Source of the DNA: Thermoleophilaceae bacterium
GTDB taxonomy: Bacteria > Actinomycetota > Thermoleophilia > Solirubrobacterales > Thermoleophilaceae
DNA: 64,000 nt
Reading direction: 5' to 3'
NCBI GenBank assembly: GCA_036378175.1
Contig: DASUWY010000071.1
Location: 1 to 64,000, forward strand
The notes under the pieces were generated by a model. The model saw nothing but the letters and a program-made list of their open reading frames with translations, was not told the origin of the DNA and did no database searches. Position 1 is the stretch's first letter; each line of letters opens with the position of its first letter. The position numbers and the translations under genes are program-made. Positions 51,670 through 61,674 of the stretch are shown here, piece by piece.

Positions 51670-52938
51670 GTGCGAGGACGTAGGTTTGCTGTAACCAGCA
51701 TGCTCGTCGCCGGCTTGGCCGTGGGCGTGGCGGCCTGCGGCGGTGGCGGGAGCAGCACCAGCGGCGGTGGCAGCACCGCCAGCGGCAAGACGCTGACGAT
51801 CTATTCAAGTCTGCCGCTGCAGGGCGCATCCCGGACCAACTCCGAGGCCCTGGTCAACGGGATCAAGCTCGCCCTGGCCCAGAACAACAACAAGGCGGGC
51901 CAGTTCACCATCAACTACAAGTCGCTCGACGACTCCACGGCCCAGACGGGCAAGTGGGATCCGGGCCAGACGTCCTCGGACGCTCGTCAGGCGGCCCAGG
52001 ACAAGTCGACGATCCTGTACATCGGCGAGTTCAACTCGGGCGCGAGCGCGATCTCGATCCCGATCCTGAACCGCGCGGGGATCGGCCAGATCAGCCCGGC
52101 CAACACCGCGGTGGGCCTGACGACGAACCAGGCGGGCGCTACTCCGGGCGAGCCGGAGAAGTACTACCCGACGGGTAAGCGCACCTACGTCCGCGTGGTG
52201 CCAAAGGACACCATCCAGGGCGCCGCCATCGCGACGGTGATGAAGTCCGACGGCTGCAAGAAGCCGTACATCCTGAACGACAAGGAGGTCTACGGACAGG
52301 GCCTCGCCACCAACGCGAGCAACTCGCTGAAGACGCAGGGCATCCCGCCGCTCGGCAACGACGGCTGGGACCCGAAGGCGGCGAACTACCGCTCGGTGGC
52401 GTCCAAGCTGGCGGGCAAGGGCGTGGACTGCGTGTTCCTGAGCGGCATCGTCGACAACAACGGCGTGCAGCTCACGAAGGACATCGCGGCCGGCATTCCG
52501 AACGCCAAGATCTACGCGCCGGACGGCTTCTGCGAGTCCGGCTGGGTCAGCCCGAAGGAGGGCGGCGTTCCCACCAGCCTCGATCCGAAGTTGCAGTGCA
52601 CGGTCGCCACGCTGGACCCCGGCAGCTATCCGCCGGAGGGCAAGAAGTTCTTCCAGCAGTACGAGGCCAAGTACGGGAAGGGCAACCTCAACCCGTACGC
52701 GATCTACGGCTACGCGGCAATGCAGCTGGGGCTCGACGCGATCAAGCGCGCCGGCGCCAGCGGCAACAACCGCCAGGACGTGATCAACGCGCTGTTCAAC
52801 ACCAAGAACCTTCCGAGCGTTCTTGGCACGTACAGCATCGACAAGAACGGTGATACGTCGATCACCGACTACGGCCTGTACTCCGTGAAGAACGGCCAGA
52901 TCACGTTCAGCCGCGTGATCAAGCCCAGCGCCGGCTAG
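51670..52938 (+). CDS. livK: Branched-chain amino-acid ABC transporter, substrate-binding lipoprotein
   Basis: A 422-residue type I periplasmic-binding-fold lipoprotein. Signal peptide and lipobox (GVAVGVAAC-type, Cys near residue 22) are followed by a Gly/Ser linker and a Leu/Ile/Val-binding-type domain (IYSSLPLQGASRTNSEALVN, ILNRAGIGQISPANT). GTG 51670 has a strong AGGAGGGA site. It begins the livKHMGF operon. The substrate could also be an amide or urea-like compound, since this family is broad. A strong hairpin separates it from livH. Confidence 0.93.
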   Translation: MRGRRFAVTSMLVAGLAVGVAACGGGGSSTSGGGSTASGKTLTIYSSLPLQGASRTNSEALVNGIKLALAQNNNKAGQFTINYKSLDDSTAQTGKWDPGQTSSDARQAAQDKSTILYIGEFNSGASAISIPILNRAGIGQISPANTAVGLTTNQAGATPGEPEKYYPTGKRTYVRVVPKDTIQGAAIATVMKSDGCKKPYILNDKEVYGQGLATNASNSLKTQGIPPLGNDGWDPKAANYRSVASKLAGKGVDCVFLSGIVDNNGVQLTKDIAAGIPNAKIYAPDGFCESGWVSPKEGGVPTSLDPKLQCTVATLDPGSYPPEGKKFFQQYEAKYGKGNLNPYAIYGYAAMQLGLDAIKRAGASGNNRQDVINALFNTKNLPSVLGTYSIDKNGDTSITDYGLYSVKNGQITFSRVIKPSAG

Positions 52939-52954
52939 AGGAGGACCGACATTC

Positions 52955-52991
52955 GGGGGGAGTGGGCGCAAATTCAGTGCCCGCTCCCCCC
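52955..52991 (+). terminator. Strong hairpin between livK and livH
   Basis: GGGGGGAGTGGGC (52955-52967) pairs with GCCCGCTCCCCCC (52979-52991): 13 bp with one G-U pair and an 11-nt loop. Only a short T-run (GTTTC) follows. It probably acts as a partial terminator or mRNA-stabilising end, so that the binding protein is made in excess over the membrane subunits. Confidence 0.75.
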
Positions 52992-53024
52992 GCGTTTCAC
53001 TTACACTCGGACTCGGAGAGGGGT

Positions 53025-54085
53025 TTGGAAGCCGCCAGCATTCCCGTTAGGGCCACGAGGGCCGCGCCGTTCGAGGCGGTGCAGCGTTTTCTCTCGCGCT
53101 ATGGCCTGATCATCGTCCTGCTGGCGCTGCCGGTGGCGTTCGCGGCGAGCGATCTCATTCACGGCCACGGGCTCTCGCACATCATCGAGAACCTCAAGGA
53201 CGGCGTCTCGAACGGTGCGATCTGGGCGCTCGTGGCGATCGGCTACACCCTCGTCTACGGCATCATCGAGCTGATCAACTTCGCCCACGGCGACGTGTTC
53301 ATGATCGGCTCGTTCGTGTCCTTCGGAATGTGGGGCACGCTCGGGGTGACCCTCGCCACGGGCACCCTCGGCCGCGTGGGCGGCCTGATCATCGCGGGGG
53401 CCATTGCGATGATCGCCTGCGGGTCGCTCAACGTGATGATCGAGCGGGTGGCCTACCGGCCATTGCGGCACGCGCCGAAACTCGCGCCGCTGATCACCGC
53501 CGTGGGCTTCTCGTTCATCCTCCAGAACGTCGGGCTCGAGTGGCTCGGCGGCTCGCAGCACGGCGTGGACGATCTGGTTGACGCCCAGCACATCCTGGTC
53601 AACATCGGCGGAGTCCACATCATCAATGCGGACGTCCTCGCGATCGGCGTCACGGTGCCGCTCGTGCTGCTGCTCGTGACCTTCGTCCACAACAGCCGCC
53701 TCGGCAAGGCCATGCGCGCCACCGCCCAGGACCCGGAGGCCGCGCGGCTGATGGGCATCAACGTGGATCACACGATCTCGCTCACCTTCCTGCTCGGCGG
53801 GCTGATGGCGGGCGCCGCCGGCCTCATCTACGCGCTCTACAACACCACGATCCGCTTCGACCAGGGCTTCGAGGCCGGCCTGATCGCGTTCACCGCGGCC
53901 GTGATGGGCGGCATCGGCAACCTCCAGGGCGCCGTGCTCGGCGGCGTGATCATCGGCTGCATCCAGCAGATCTCGGACGACCGCATCAACTCCACCTGGA
54001 CGCCCGCGATCGTGTTCGCCTACCTCATCCTGATCATGGTCTTCAGGCCCCAGGGGCTGCTCGGCGAGGAGACACGGGAGGCCGG

Positions 54086-54089
<4 letters not shown>
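53025..54089 (+). CDS. livH: Branched-chain amino-acid ABC transporter permease LivH
   Basis: A 354-residue permease with about eight to nine transmembrane helices. The LivH signature IGYTLVYGIIELINFAHGD is at about residue 76, and the cytoplasmic coupling region reads GKAMRATAQDPEAARLMGIN. Helices such as GLMAGAAGLIYALY follow. TTG 53025 has GGAGAGGG 2-9 bases upstream; the longer frame from 52962 starts inside the hairpin and is rejected. The stop overlaps livM. Confidence 0.93.
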
Positions 54090-55266
<1,177 letters not shown>

Positions 55267-55270
<4 letters not shown>

Positions 55271-56118
55271 GCGACGTGGCTCCGCAGACAGCCCCCGCGG
55301 CCGCGGTGAGCACCCCGCCCGCGGAGGGCCCCGACTCCTCGAACGGCACGATCCTCGAGGCCAGCGGGGTGTCGAAGATCTTCGGCGGCCTCGTGGCGGT
55401 CGATGAGGTCACGTTCTCGGTGCCGCGCCGCTCGATCGTCTCGATCATCGGTCCCAACGGCGCGGGCAAGACGACCTTCTTCAACATGCTCACCGGGCTG
55501 TACAAGCCCAACACCGGCGCGATCGCGTTCGACGGCAAGGACATCACGCGGGCGCGCCCGGATCGCATCCTCGCGGCCGGCATGGCGCGGACGTTCCAGA
55601 ACATCCGCCTGTTCGCCACGATGACGGCGCTCGAGAACGTGATGGTGGGGCTGCACGCGCGCATGCAGGCGGGGCTGTTCGGCTCGATCATCCGGCTGCC
55701 GTCCGTGCGCAAGGAGGAGCGGGTCGCGCATGAGAGGGCGGCGGAGCTGCTCGAGTTCGTGGGACTGCGGTCGAACCAGTTCCACCAGATGTCGGTGAAC
55801 CTCGCCTACGGCGATCAGCGGCGCGTGGAGATCGCGCGCGCGCTCGCGTCGAACCCGAAGATGCTGCTGCTCGACGAGCCCACTGCCGGCATGAACCCGC
55901 AGGAGTCCGAGCGGCTGCGCGCCTTCATGCAGAGGCTGCGCGACGAGCGGGGCCTCACCATCCTCCTGATCGAGCACGACATGAAGGTCGTGATGAACGT
56001 GTCCGAATACATCACCGTGCTCGACCACGGCGAGAAGATCGCCGAGGGCAAGCCGGAGGAGGTGCGGGGCAACCCGCGCGTGGTGGAGGCGTACCTCGGA
56101 AAGCAGACGGGGGAATAG
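55267..56118 (+). CDS. livG: Branched-chain amino-acid ABC transporter ATP-binding protein LivG
   Basis: A 283-residue ABC ATPase. Walker A is GPNGAGKTTFFN, the signature is the LivG-type NLAYGDQRRVEIARAL, Walker B is LLLDEPTAGMNP, and the H-loop is LLIEHDMKVV. An N-terminal extension of about 30 Pro/Ala-rich residues precedes the domain. It pairs with LivF to energise LivHM. Confidence 0.95.
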
Positions 56119-56121
56119 GCA

Positions 56122-56829
56122 GTGGCGCTGCTCGAGGTCCAGGACCTTCACACCTACTACGGCAACATCGCCGCGCTCAAGGGGATCTCGCTCGAGGTGA
56201 ACGAGGGCGAGGTGGTCACGCTGATCGGGTCGAACGGCGCCGGCAAGTCCACCACGTTGCGCTCGATCTCCGGGCTCACGCCGCCGCGCGAGGGCACGAT
56301 CAAGTTCGACGGCAAGGAGATCGGCGAGACGGCGCCGCAGGAGATCGTGCGACTCGGCATCTCGCAGGCGCCGGAGGGGCGGCGTTGCTTCTCGCGCATG
56401 TCGGTGCGCGAGAACCTCGAGCTCGGCGCGTACCTTCGCCGTGACGAGCGCATCAAGGACGACCTCGACCGGGTGTACGACCTCTTCCCCCGCCTCAAGG
56501 AGCGCGAGAAGCAGAAGGCCGGGACGATGTCGGGCGGCGAGCAGCAGATGCTCGCGATCGGACGCGCGCTGATGTCGAACCCGCGGCTGCTGCTCTTGGA
56601 CGAGCCCGCGATGGGGCTCGCGCCGGTGCTCGTGGAGCGCATCTACGAGACGATCGCCGAGATCAACCGCCAGGGCACCACCATCCTGCTCGTGGAGCAG
56701 AACGCGAACTTCGCGCTCGACGTGTCCAAGCGCGGCTACGTGCTCGAGACGGGCACGGTGGCGCTGAGCGACGAGTCGTCCGCGCTGCGAGAGAACCCCG
56801 AAGTGCAGAGGGCGTACCTGGGCGCATGA
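56122..56829 (+). CDS. livF: Branched-chain amino-acid ABC transporter ATP-binding protein LivF
   Basis: A 235-residue ABC ATPase. Walker A is GSNGAGKSTTLRSI, the signature is MSGGEQQMLAIGRAL, Walker B is LLLDEPAMGLAP, and the H-loop position reads LLVEQNANFAL with Gln-Asn, as usual in LivF. GTG 56122 lies 3 bp after the livG stop. The stop overlaps a small membrane protein gene. Confidence 0.95.
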   Translation: MALLEVQDLHTYYGNIAALKGISLEVNEGEVVTLIGSNGAGKSTTLRSISGLTPPREGTIKFDGKEIGETAPQEIVRLGISQAPEGRRCFSRMSVRENLELGAYLRRDERIKDDLDRVYDLFPRLKEREKQKAGTMSGGEQQMLAIGRALMSNPRLLLLDEPAMGLAPVLVERIYETIAEINRQGTTILLVEQNANFALDVSKRGYVLETGTVALSDESSALRENPEVQRAYLGA

Positions 56830-57107
56830 TCACCGTATTCGCACTCCTGGGCGCGAAGGCCCTCTGGCTCACCTACATCTGGCTCGCGTCGGCGATCATC
56901 GCCTCCTGGCTGTCCGACCGGAAGGGCTACGGCGAGAAGCCCGGCCTCGCAACCGGGTTGCTGCTCACGTTCATCGCCGTTCCGATCTGGCTGCTCGTGC
57001 CCGCCAAGCAGGACTCGCGCTGGAAGGTGCAGGGGCCGATCCCGCGGCGCGGCGGGCAAACGGTGGCCGAGGCACGCGCAGAGCGCCACGCGGGACGCGA
57101 GGAATGA
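56826..57107 (+). CDS. Small membrane protein coupled to livF
   Basis: A 93-residue protein with two hydrophobic helices (about residues 3-28 and 41-59) and a basic C-terminal tail (PIPRRGGQTVAEARAERH). It starts in a 4-bp overlap with livF, so it is translated with the transporter. No family is recognised with certainty. A role as an accessory membrane subunit is possible but unproven. Confidence 0.75.
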   Translation: MITVFALLGAKALWLTYIWLASAIIASWLSDRKGYGEKPGLATGLLLTFIAVPIWLLVPAKQDSRWKVQGPIPRRGGQTVAEARAERHAGREE

Positions 57108-57108
57108 C

Positions 57109-57237
57109 GTGGGCACCGCGCTGCTGATACTCGTGGAGTTCTTCTTCTGGGGACTCATCCTGCTCCTCATCGGCGCGGGGATCGAGACTGTCTGGTCTCG
57201 CCTGCGCCATCGCAATAGGGACACGCTCGTCGAGTAA
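57109..57237 (+). CDS. Very small membrane protein (42 aa) after the liv operon
   Basis: A 42-residue frame: GTG start 1 bp after the previous stop, then a single long hydrophobic segment (LLILVEFFFWGLILLLIGAG) and a basic tail (RLRHRNRD). The spacing and the composition suggest a real gene. No homologue is known to me. Confidence 0.5.
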   Translation: MGTALLILVEFFFWGLILLLIGAGIETVWSRLRHRNRDTLVE

Positions 57238-57247
57238 TCAGGTTGGC

Positions 57248-57273
57248 GGAGCGCCGGTGCCGACGAGCGCTCC
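57248..57273 (+). terminator. Hairpin ending the liv operon
   Basis: GGAGCGC (57248-57254) and GCGCTCC (57267-57273) form a 7-bp stem with a 12-nt loop that can itself pair (CGG-TG-CCG). It lies 11 bp after the last small gene and is followed by CGGCGTTT. It is a plausible end of the liv transcript. Confidence 0.55.
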
Positions 57274-57311
57274 CGGCGTTTGATCACGGCCACATCCGGT
57301 AGGAATCGGCG

Positions 57312-58232
57312 ATGGCGCCGTTCCGGAAACCGGATGTGGTCGTGCTCGGTGGGGGCGGCATCCTCGGTGAGGCCTGGATGACGGCTGTGCTCGTCGGGCT
57401 CGAGGAGACCGCCGAGTTCGACGCGCGCGAGTGCGAGGCGTACGTGGGCACGTCCGCCGGCTCGATAGTCGCCGCGGTGCTGAGCGCCGGCGTCGATCCG
57501 CGGACGCGGCTTGGGCGGATGCCGGAGCCGCCTGGAGTGGAGGAGGTGGACGCCGTGCCGGGCGGCGGCACAGGAAGCCGCACGGCCCGGCGCGCTGTGA
57601 TGGTGGGCCGGGGCGCCGTGGCGCCACTCGTGGCCGCCGGGCTCCGCTCGGTCGCGCCTGGCGGTGCGTTCTTCCGGCGCACGCTGCTGAGCGTGGCGCC
57701 GCGCGGCAGCAGGTCGCTGCGCGGGCTCGGGGATCATCTCCAGCGTGACGGCGCGGACTGGGGCGATGGCCGCCTGAGGGTGTCGGCGGTGGACCTGCAG
57801 AGCGGCAAGCGGGTGATGTTCGGCGCCCCCGGAGAGCCGCAGGCCTCGGTTGGTCAGGCGGTGGAGGCGTCGTGCGCGATCCCGGGAGTGTTCGCGCCGG
57901 TGGAGATCGGCGGGCGCGAGTACGTCGACGGCGGCGCATGGAGCCCCACGAACCTCGACGCCGCGCCCGTGAAGAAGGGAACGCGCGTGTTGTGCCTGAA
58001 CCCCACGGGAGCGTTCGCCTCACCGCTGCTGGCCGGCATCGGCCTCGTGTCGCGCTCTTCCGCCGCGCTCGAGGCGATCGCGCTTCAGCGCCACGGCGCC
58101 CGGGTGCGAACGGTCGTGCCCGACCAGGCGTCGGTGGCGGTGATCGGGCGCAACCTGATGGACCCGCGGCCGCGCGCGGCAGCCGTGAAGGCGGGGCTCG
58201 CGCAGGGCCGCGCGCTCGGCCTCAGCGCTTGA
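57312..58232 (+). CDS. Patatin-like phospholipase family protein
   Basis: A 306-residue patatin-fold hydrolase. The oxyanion-hole loop is VVLGGGGILGEAW, the nucleophile serine is in YVGTSAGSIVAA (GxSxG), and the catalytic Asp is in YVDGGAW. It would deacylate phospholipids or other esters, probably at the inner face of the membrane; no signal peptide is seen. Its 3' end overlaps the convergent VOC gene by 11 bp. Confidence 0.91.
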   Translation: MAPFRKPDVVVLGGGGILGEAWMTAVLVGLEETAEFDARECEAYVGTSAGSIVAAVLSAGVDPRTRLGRMPEPPGVEEVDAVPGGGTGSRTARRAVMVGRGAVAPLVAAGLRSVAPGGAFFRRTLLSVAPRGSRSLRGLGDHLQRDGADWGDGRLRVSAVDLQSGKRVMFGAPGEPQASVGQAVEASCAIPGVFAPVEIGGREYVDGGAWSPTNLDAAPVKKGTRVLCLNPTGAFASPLLAGIGLVSRSSAALEAIALQRHGARVRTVVPDQASVAVIGRNLMDPRPRAAAVKAGLAQGRALGLSA

Positions 58233-58602
58233 ACTCGAACAGCTCCACGAGGTTTCCGGAGGGATCCTCGAGCAGAACCTGATCGCCACCTACTCCGACC
58301 AGGATCTCGCTGCGGAATGTGGCGCCCGCTTCGCGCAGGCGCTCCACCTCCGCCTCGAGGCCGGACACCACAATCTGGAAGCGGTTCCAGCCCCCCGGCT
58401 CGGGCTGCTGCCCGTCGGCGAGGGTCTGGCCACCGCCGCCCTGGCCGCTTGGCTGGCTCAGCAGGAGGCGCAGATCGCCGCGGGCGAGCATCGCGAAGGG
58501 AGGCGCGGGCCGCATCTCCACCTCGAAGCCGAGCAGGTCGCGGTAGAAGGCGATCGCCTCGTCCACATCGTCGACGATGTACCGCACGCTCACCGGTGCC
58601 AT
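58222..58602 (-). CDS. Glyoxalase/VOC family protein
   Basis: A 126-residue vicinal oxygen chelate domain (VRYIVDDVDEAIAFYRDLLGF at the start, QVLLEDPSGNLVELFEF at the end). The terminal Glu in VELFE is a usual metal ligand. VOC proteins include glyoxalases, dioxygenases and resistance proteins, so no reaction is assigned. It is followed 21 bp upstream by the Lrp-type gene on the same strand. Confidence 0.88.
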   Translation of the reverse strand: MAPVSVRYIVDDVDEAIAFYRDLLGFEVEMRPAPPFAMLARGDLRLLLSQPSGQGGGGQTLADGQQPEPGGWNRFQIVVSGLEAEVERLREAGATFRSEILVGVGGDQVLLEDPSGNLVELFEFKR

Positions 58603-58623
58603 CGCGGACGAACTCTAATCGGA

Positions 58624-59115
58624 CTACGAGTGGGCCGGCTCGGCCGCGCCCCAGATGCCAGGCCCCCGCCTGTGCTCATAGATCAGCGAGGTCTCCGCGT
58701 GGGCGACGGCGGGGTGGGTGGCGAGGTGGTCGACCACGAAGTCGCGCAACTCCTGCATGTCGGCGGCCGCCACCCACAGCAGGTAGTCGGTCACGCCCGT
58801 CATGTGGAACACGGAGAGCACCCCGGGCAGCTGCCGCACGTCGTTCGTGAACGCGTCGATCTGCTCGCGTGCGTGCACGGCCAGCCGGACGGCGATGATC
58901 GCCTGAAGCGGCCGGCCCAGCGCGGCGAGATCGATCTCCGCGTGGAAGCCGAGCAGCACGCCGCGCTCGCGCAATGAGCTCACGCGCGCGAGACAGGTGG
59001 AGGGGGCGATCCCCACCCGCTCGGCAAGCCTGTTGTTCGGAATGCGCGCGTCCTCGCTGAGGGCCTCGAGGATCGCGCTGTCGATGGCGTCCAGATTGTT
59101 CGGCATGAGGCTCAT
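58624..59115 (-). CDS. Lrp/AsnC family transcriptional regulator
   Basis: A 163-residue Lrp/AsnC regulator. The N-terminal helix-turn-helix covers LDAIDSAILEALSEDARIPN and RLAERVGIAPSTCLARVSSL. The C-terminal RAM ligand-binding domain has GVLSVFHMTGVTDYLLWVAA and ETSLIYEHRR. I chose ATG 59115; a longer frame to 59157 exists. It is divergent from cystathionine beta-synthase, with two palindromes between, so it probably senses an amino acid and controls that pair. Confidence 0.92.
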   Translation of the reverse strand: MSLMPNNLDAIDSAILEALSEDARIPNNRLAERVGIAPSTCLARVSSLRERGVLLGFHAEIDLAALGRPLQAIIAVRLAVHAREQIDAFTNDVRQLPGVLSVFHMTGVTDYLLWVAAADMQELRDFVVDHLATHPAVAHAETSLIYEHRRGPGIWGAAEPAHS

Positions 59116-59160
59116 TGTGGCACCCCTGGCAGAAGAATAGCGCACGACTTCGTACATCTA

Positions 59161-59194
59161 CAGAAGATTCTGCGGTTGGTTGATGGTGCAACCG
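59161..59194. promoter_or_regulatory. Palindromes between lrp-type gene and cystathionine beta-synthase
   Basis: CAGAA-GA-TTCTG (59161-59172) and CGGTTG-N10-CAACCG (59173-59178 with 59189-59194) are adjacent perfect inverted repeats in the 100-bp divergent spacer. They are candidate operators for the Lrp-type regulator. The binding is inferred. Confidence 0.4.
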
Positions 59195-59215
59195 AATGAG
59201 TGCCAGAATTCGCCC

Positions 59216-60607
59216 ATGCGCGCGCTCACACACACCACCGGCACGGACATCAAGGACACGATCCTGGAGGCAATCGGCGGCACGCCGCTTGTCAGGCTCG
59301 GCCGGCTGGGCGCCGGCCTGCGCCCGCAGCTCGTGGCAAAGGTCGAGGCCCTCAACCCGGGCGGCTCGATCAAGGATCGCGTGGCGCTGGCCCTGATCGA
59401 CGCGGCTGAGCGCGACGGTCGCCTCAAGCCCGGCGGCACGATCGTCGAGCCCACCTCCGGCAACACCGGCACCGGTCTGGCGATCGCGGCGCGGCTCAAG
59501 GGGTACCGCGTGATCGCGGTGATGCCAGACAAGATGTCCAAGGAGAAGATCGATCTGCTGCGCGCCTACGGCGCCGAGGTGGTGGTGGCGCCCACCGAGG
59601 TCCCGCCCGAATCGCCCGAGTCCTACTACCGCGTTGCGGACCGGCTGGCCGAGGAGATCCCGGGCGCGTTCCAGCCCAACCAGTACTTCAACCCGGCAAA
59701 CCCGGAGGCCCACTACAGGAGCACGGGGCCGGAGCTGTGGGAGCAGAGCGGGGGCCGCATCACCCACCTCGTGACCGGCGTGGGCACGGGCGGGACGATC
59801 ACCGGCACCGGTCGCTATCTCAAGGAGCGGAACCCGGGGATCGAGGTGATCGGCGCGGACCCGGTCGGGTCGATCTACTCGAATCGGGAGGTGAAGCCGT
59901 ACCTGATCGAGGGCGTGGGGGAGGACTTCTGGCCGGGCTCGTTCGACCCGTCCGTCGTCGACCGCTACGTGACCGTGTCGGACCGCGACGCCTTCCTCAC
60001 CACGCGCAGGCTGGCGGCGGAGGAGGGCCTACTCGTGGGCGGCTCGAGCGGCATGGCGGTCTGGGCGGCGCTGCAGGTGGCGCGCGAGATCACGGATCCC
60101 GAGGCGATGGTGGCGGTGATCCTGCCGGACGGCGGCCGCAACTACCTGTCGAAGGTCTTCAACGACTCCTGGATGACCCAGTACGGGCTGCTCGAGCGCT
60201 CGCGTGAGCAGACCGTCGGCGAGGTGCTCGCGCGCAAGCACGAGGGTGGCGAGGTGCCGCCGCTCGTGAGCGTGCGCGCGCAGGACAAGGTGCGCGACGC
60301 CGTGGCGCTGCTGCACGAGCACCGGGTGTCCCAGCTCCCGGTGGTGAGCGGGCATGACGCGCAGGCGATCATCGGCTCGGTGGGCGAGCGCGGCCTGCTC
60401 CGCCACGCGGTGGAGGATCCGGCGCTGCTGGGTGCGGCCGTGGTGGAGGTGATGGAGCCCCCGTTCCCGGCCATCTCCGCGGAGGACGCGGCCACCGAGG
60501 CGGTCGCGCTCCTCGCCGGGGACCGGCAGGCGCTGATGGTCACCGTGGACGGCCGGCCGGCGGGCATCCTCACCCGCGCCGACCTCCTCGAGGCGCTCGC
60601 CCGATGA
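59216..60607 (+). CDS. Cystathionine beta-synthase with CBS domains
   Basis: A 463-residue PLP enzyme of the cysteine synthase/cystathionine beta-synthase group. The PLP Lys is in LNPGGSIKDRVALALID, and the phosphate-binding motifs are PTSGNTGTGLAIAA and GTGGTITGTG. A C-terminal pair of CBS domains (about residues 345-463, with HRVSQLPVVSG and RPAGILTRADL) marks it as cystathionine beta-synthase rather than plain cysteine synthase. It makes cystathionine from serine and homocysteine. ATG 59216 is preferred; ATG 59183 would add 11 residues. It overlaps the next gene by 4 bp. Confidence 0.92.
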   Translation: MRALTHTTGTDIKDTILEAIGGTPLVRLGRLGAGLRPQLVAKVEALNPGGSIKDRVALALIDAAERDGRLKPGGTIVEPTSGNTGTGLAIAARLKGYRVIAVMPDKMSKEKIDLLRAYGAEVVVAPTEVPPESPESYYRVADRLAEEIPGAFQPNQYFNPANPEAHYRSTGPELWEQSGGRITHLVTGVGTGGTITGTGRYLKERNPGIEVIGADPVGSIYSNREVKPYLIEGVGEDFWPGSFDPSVVDRYVTVSDRDAFLTTRRLAAEEGLLVGGSSGMAVWAALQVAREITDPEAMVAVILPDGGRNYLSKVFNDSWMTQYGLLERSREQTVGEVLARKHEGGEVPPLVSVRAQDKVRDAVALLHEHRVSQLPVVSGHDAQAIIGSVGERGLLRHAVEDPALLGAAVVEVMEPPFPAISAEDAATEAVALLAGDRQALMVTVDGRPAGILTRADLLEALAR

Positions 60608-61671
60608 GCAGGTTCGCCACCCGCGCGGTGCACGCGGGGCTCGAGCCGGACCCGTCCTACGGCTCCGTGATCCCCGCGATCCATCAGACCTCCACGTACG
60701 CGCAGCGCGCGCCCGGCGAGTTCGTCGAGGAGTTCGACTACTCGCGCTCCGCCAACCCCACCCGTGCCGCGCTGGAGCGGGCGCTCGGCGAGCTCGAGGG
60801 CGGCCTCGGCAGCGCGTTCGGCAGCGGCATGGCGGCCTCGCATGCGCTCCTCACCGCGGCCACGGAGGCAGGCGCCCACGTGATCCTCCCCGGCGACCTC
60901 TACGGCGGCACCTACCGCCTGGTGGACAAGGTGCTGTCGCGTTTCGGCCTCGAGTACGACCTCGTGGACCAGACCGATACCGACGCGGTGAGCGCCGCGA
61001 TGCGGCCGGAGACGCGCGTGATCTGGGTCGAGACGCCAACCAACCCCCTGCTTAACGTGGTGGACATCGCCGAGATCGTGAGCCGCAAGGGCCACGCGCT
61101 CGTGGTGGTGGACAACACGTTCGCCACACCCGCGGTCCAGCGGCCGCTCGAGCTGGGCGCCGACGCCGTGGTCCACTCCACCACGAAGTACCTGGGCGGC
61201 CACTCGGACACCGTGGGCGGCGCGGTGGTTGTGCGCGACCCCGACCTGCACGAGCGGGTGCGTTTCGTGCAGAACGCGGTGGGCGCGGTGCCCGGCCCGT
61301 TCGACTGCTTCCTGGTGCATCGCGGGCTGCGGACCCTGCACCTTCGCGTGGCCGCGCACACGGACAACGCGCGCGAGGTGAGCTCCTTCCTGCGCGAGCA
61401 GACCGCGGTCACCGACGTTCGCTGGCCGGGCTTCGGCGGCATGGTGTCGTTTCGCCACCCGGACGCCGCCCGCATCGCCGCGGCCACCAGGGTGTTCACG
61501 CTGGCCGAGTCGCTCGGCGGCGTGGAGTCCCTGATCGAGGTGCCACAGGCGATGACCCACCAGTCGGTGGAGGGCTCAGCGGCGGCCGTGCCGGCCGACC
61601 TCGTGCGGCTGTCCTGCGGGATAGAGGCTGCCGAGGACCTGGTCGAGGATCTTCGCCAGGCGCTGGCCTAG
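60604..61671 (+). CDS. Cystathionine gamma-lyase/synthase family PLP enzyme
   Basis: A 355-residue Cys/Met-metabolism PLP enzyme. Motifs are YSRSANPTRAALERALGELE, FGSGMAASHAL, VWVETPTNP-type (VIWVETPTNPLL), VVVDNTFATP, and the PLP Lys in VVHSTTKYLGGHSDTVGG. Coupled to cystathionine beta-synthase, it most likely acts as cystathionine gamma-lyase, completing reverse transsulfuration from homocysteine to cysteine. A gamma-synthase role cannot be excluded. Confidence 0.93.
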   Translation: MSRFATRAVHAGLEPDPSYGSVIPAIHQTSTYAQRAPGEFVEEFDYSRSANPTRAALERALGELEGGLGSAFGSGMAASHALLTAATEAGAHVILPGDLYGGTYRLVDKVLSRFGLEYDLVDQTDTDAVSAAMRPETRVIWVETPTNPLLNVVDIAEIVSRKGHALVVVDNTFATPAVQRPLELGADAVVHSTTKYLGGHSDTVGGAVVVRDPDLHERVRFVQNAVGAVPGPFDCFLVHRGLRTLHLRVAAHTDNAREVSSFLREQTAVTDVRWPGFGGMVSFRHPDAARIAAATRVFTLAESLGGVESLIEVPQAMTHQSVEGSAAAVPADLVRLSCGIEAAEDLVEDLRQALA

Positions 61672-61674
61672 CCG

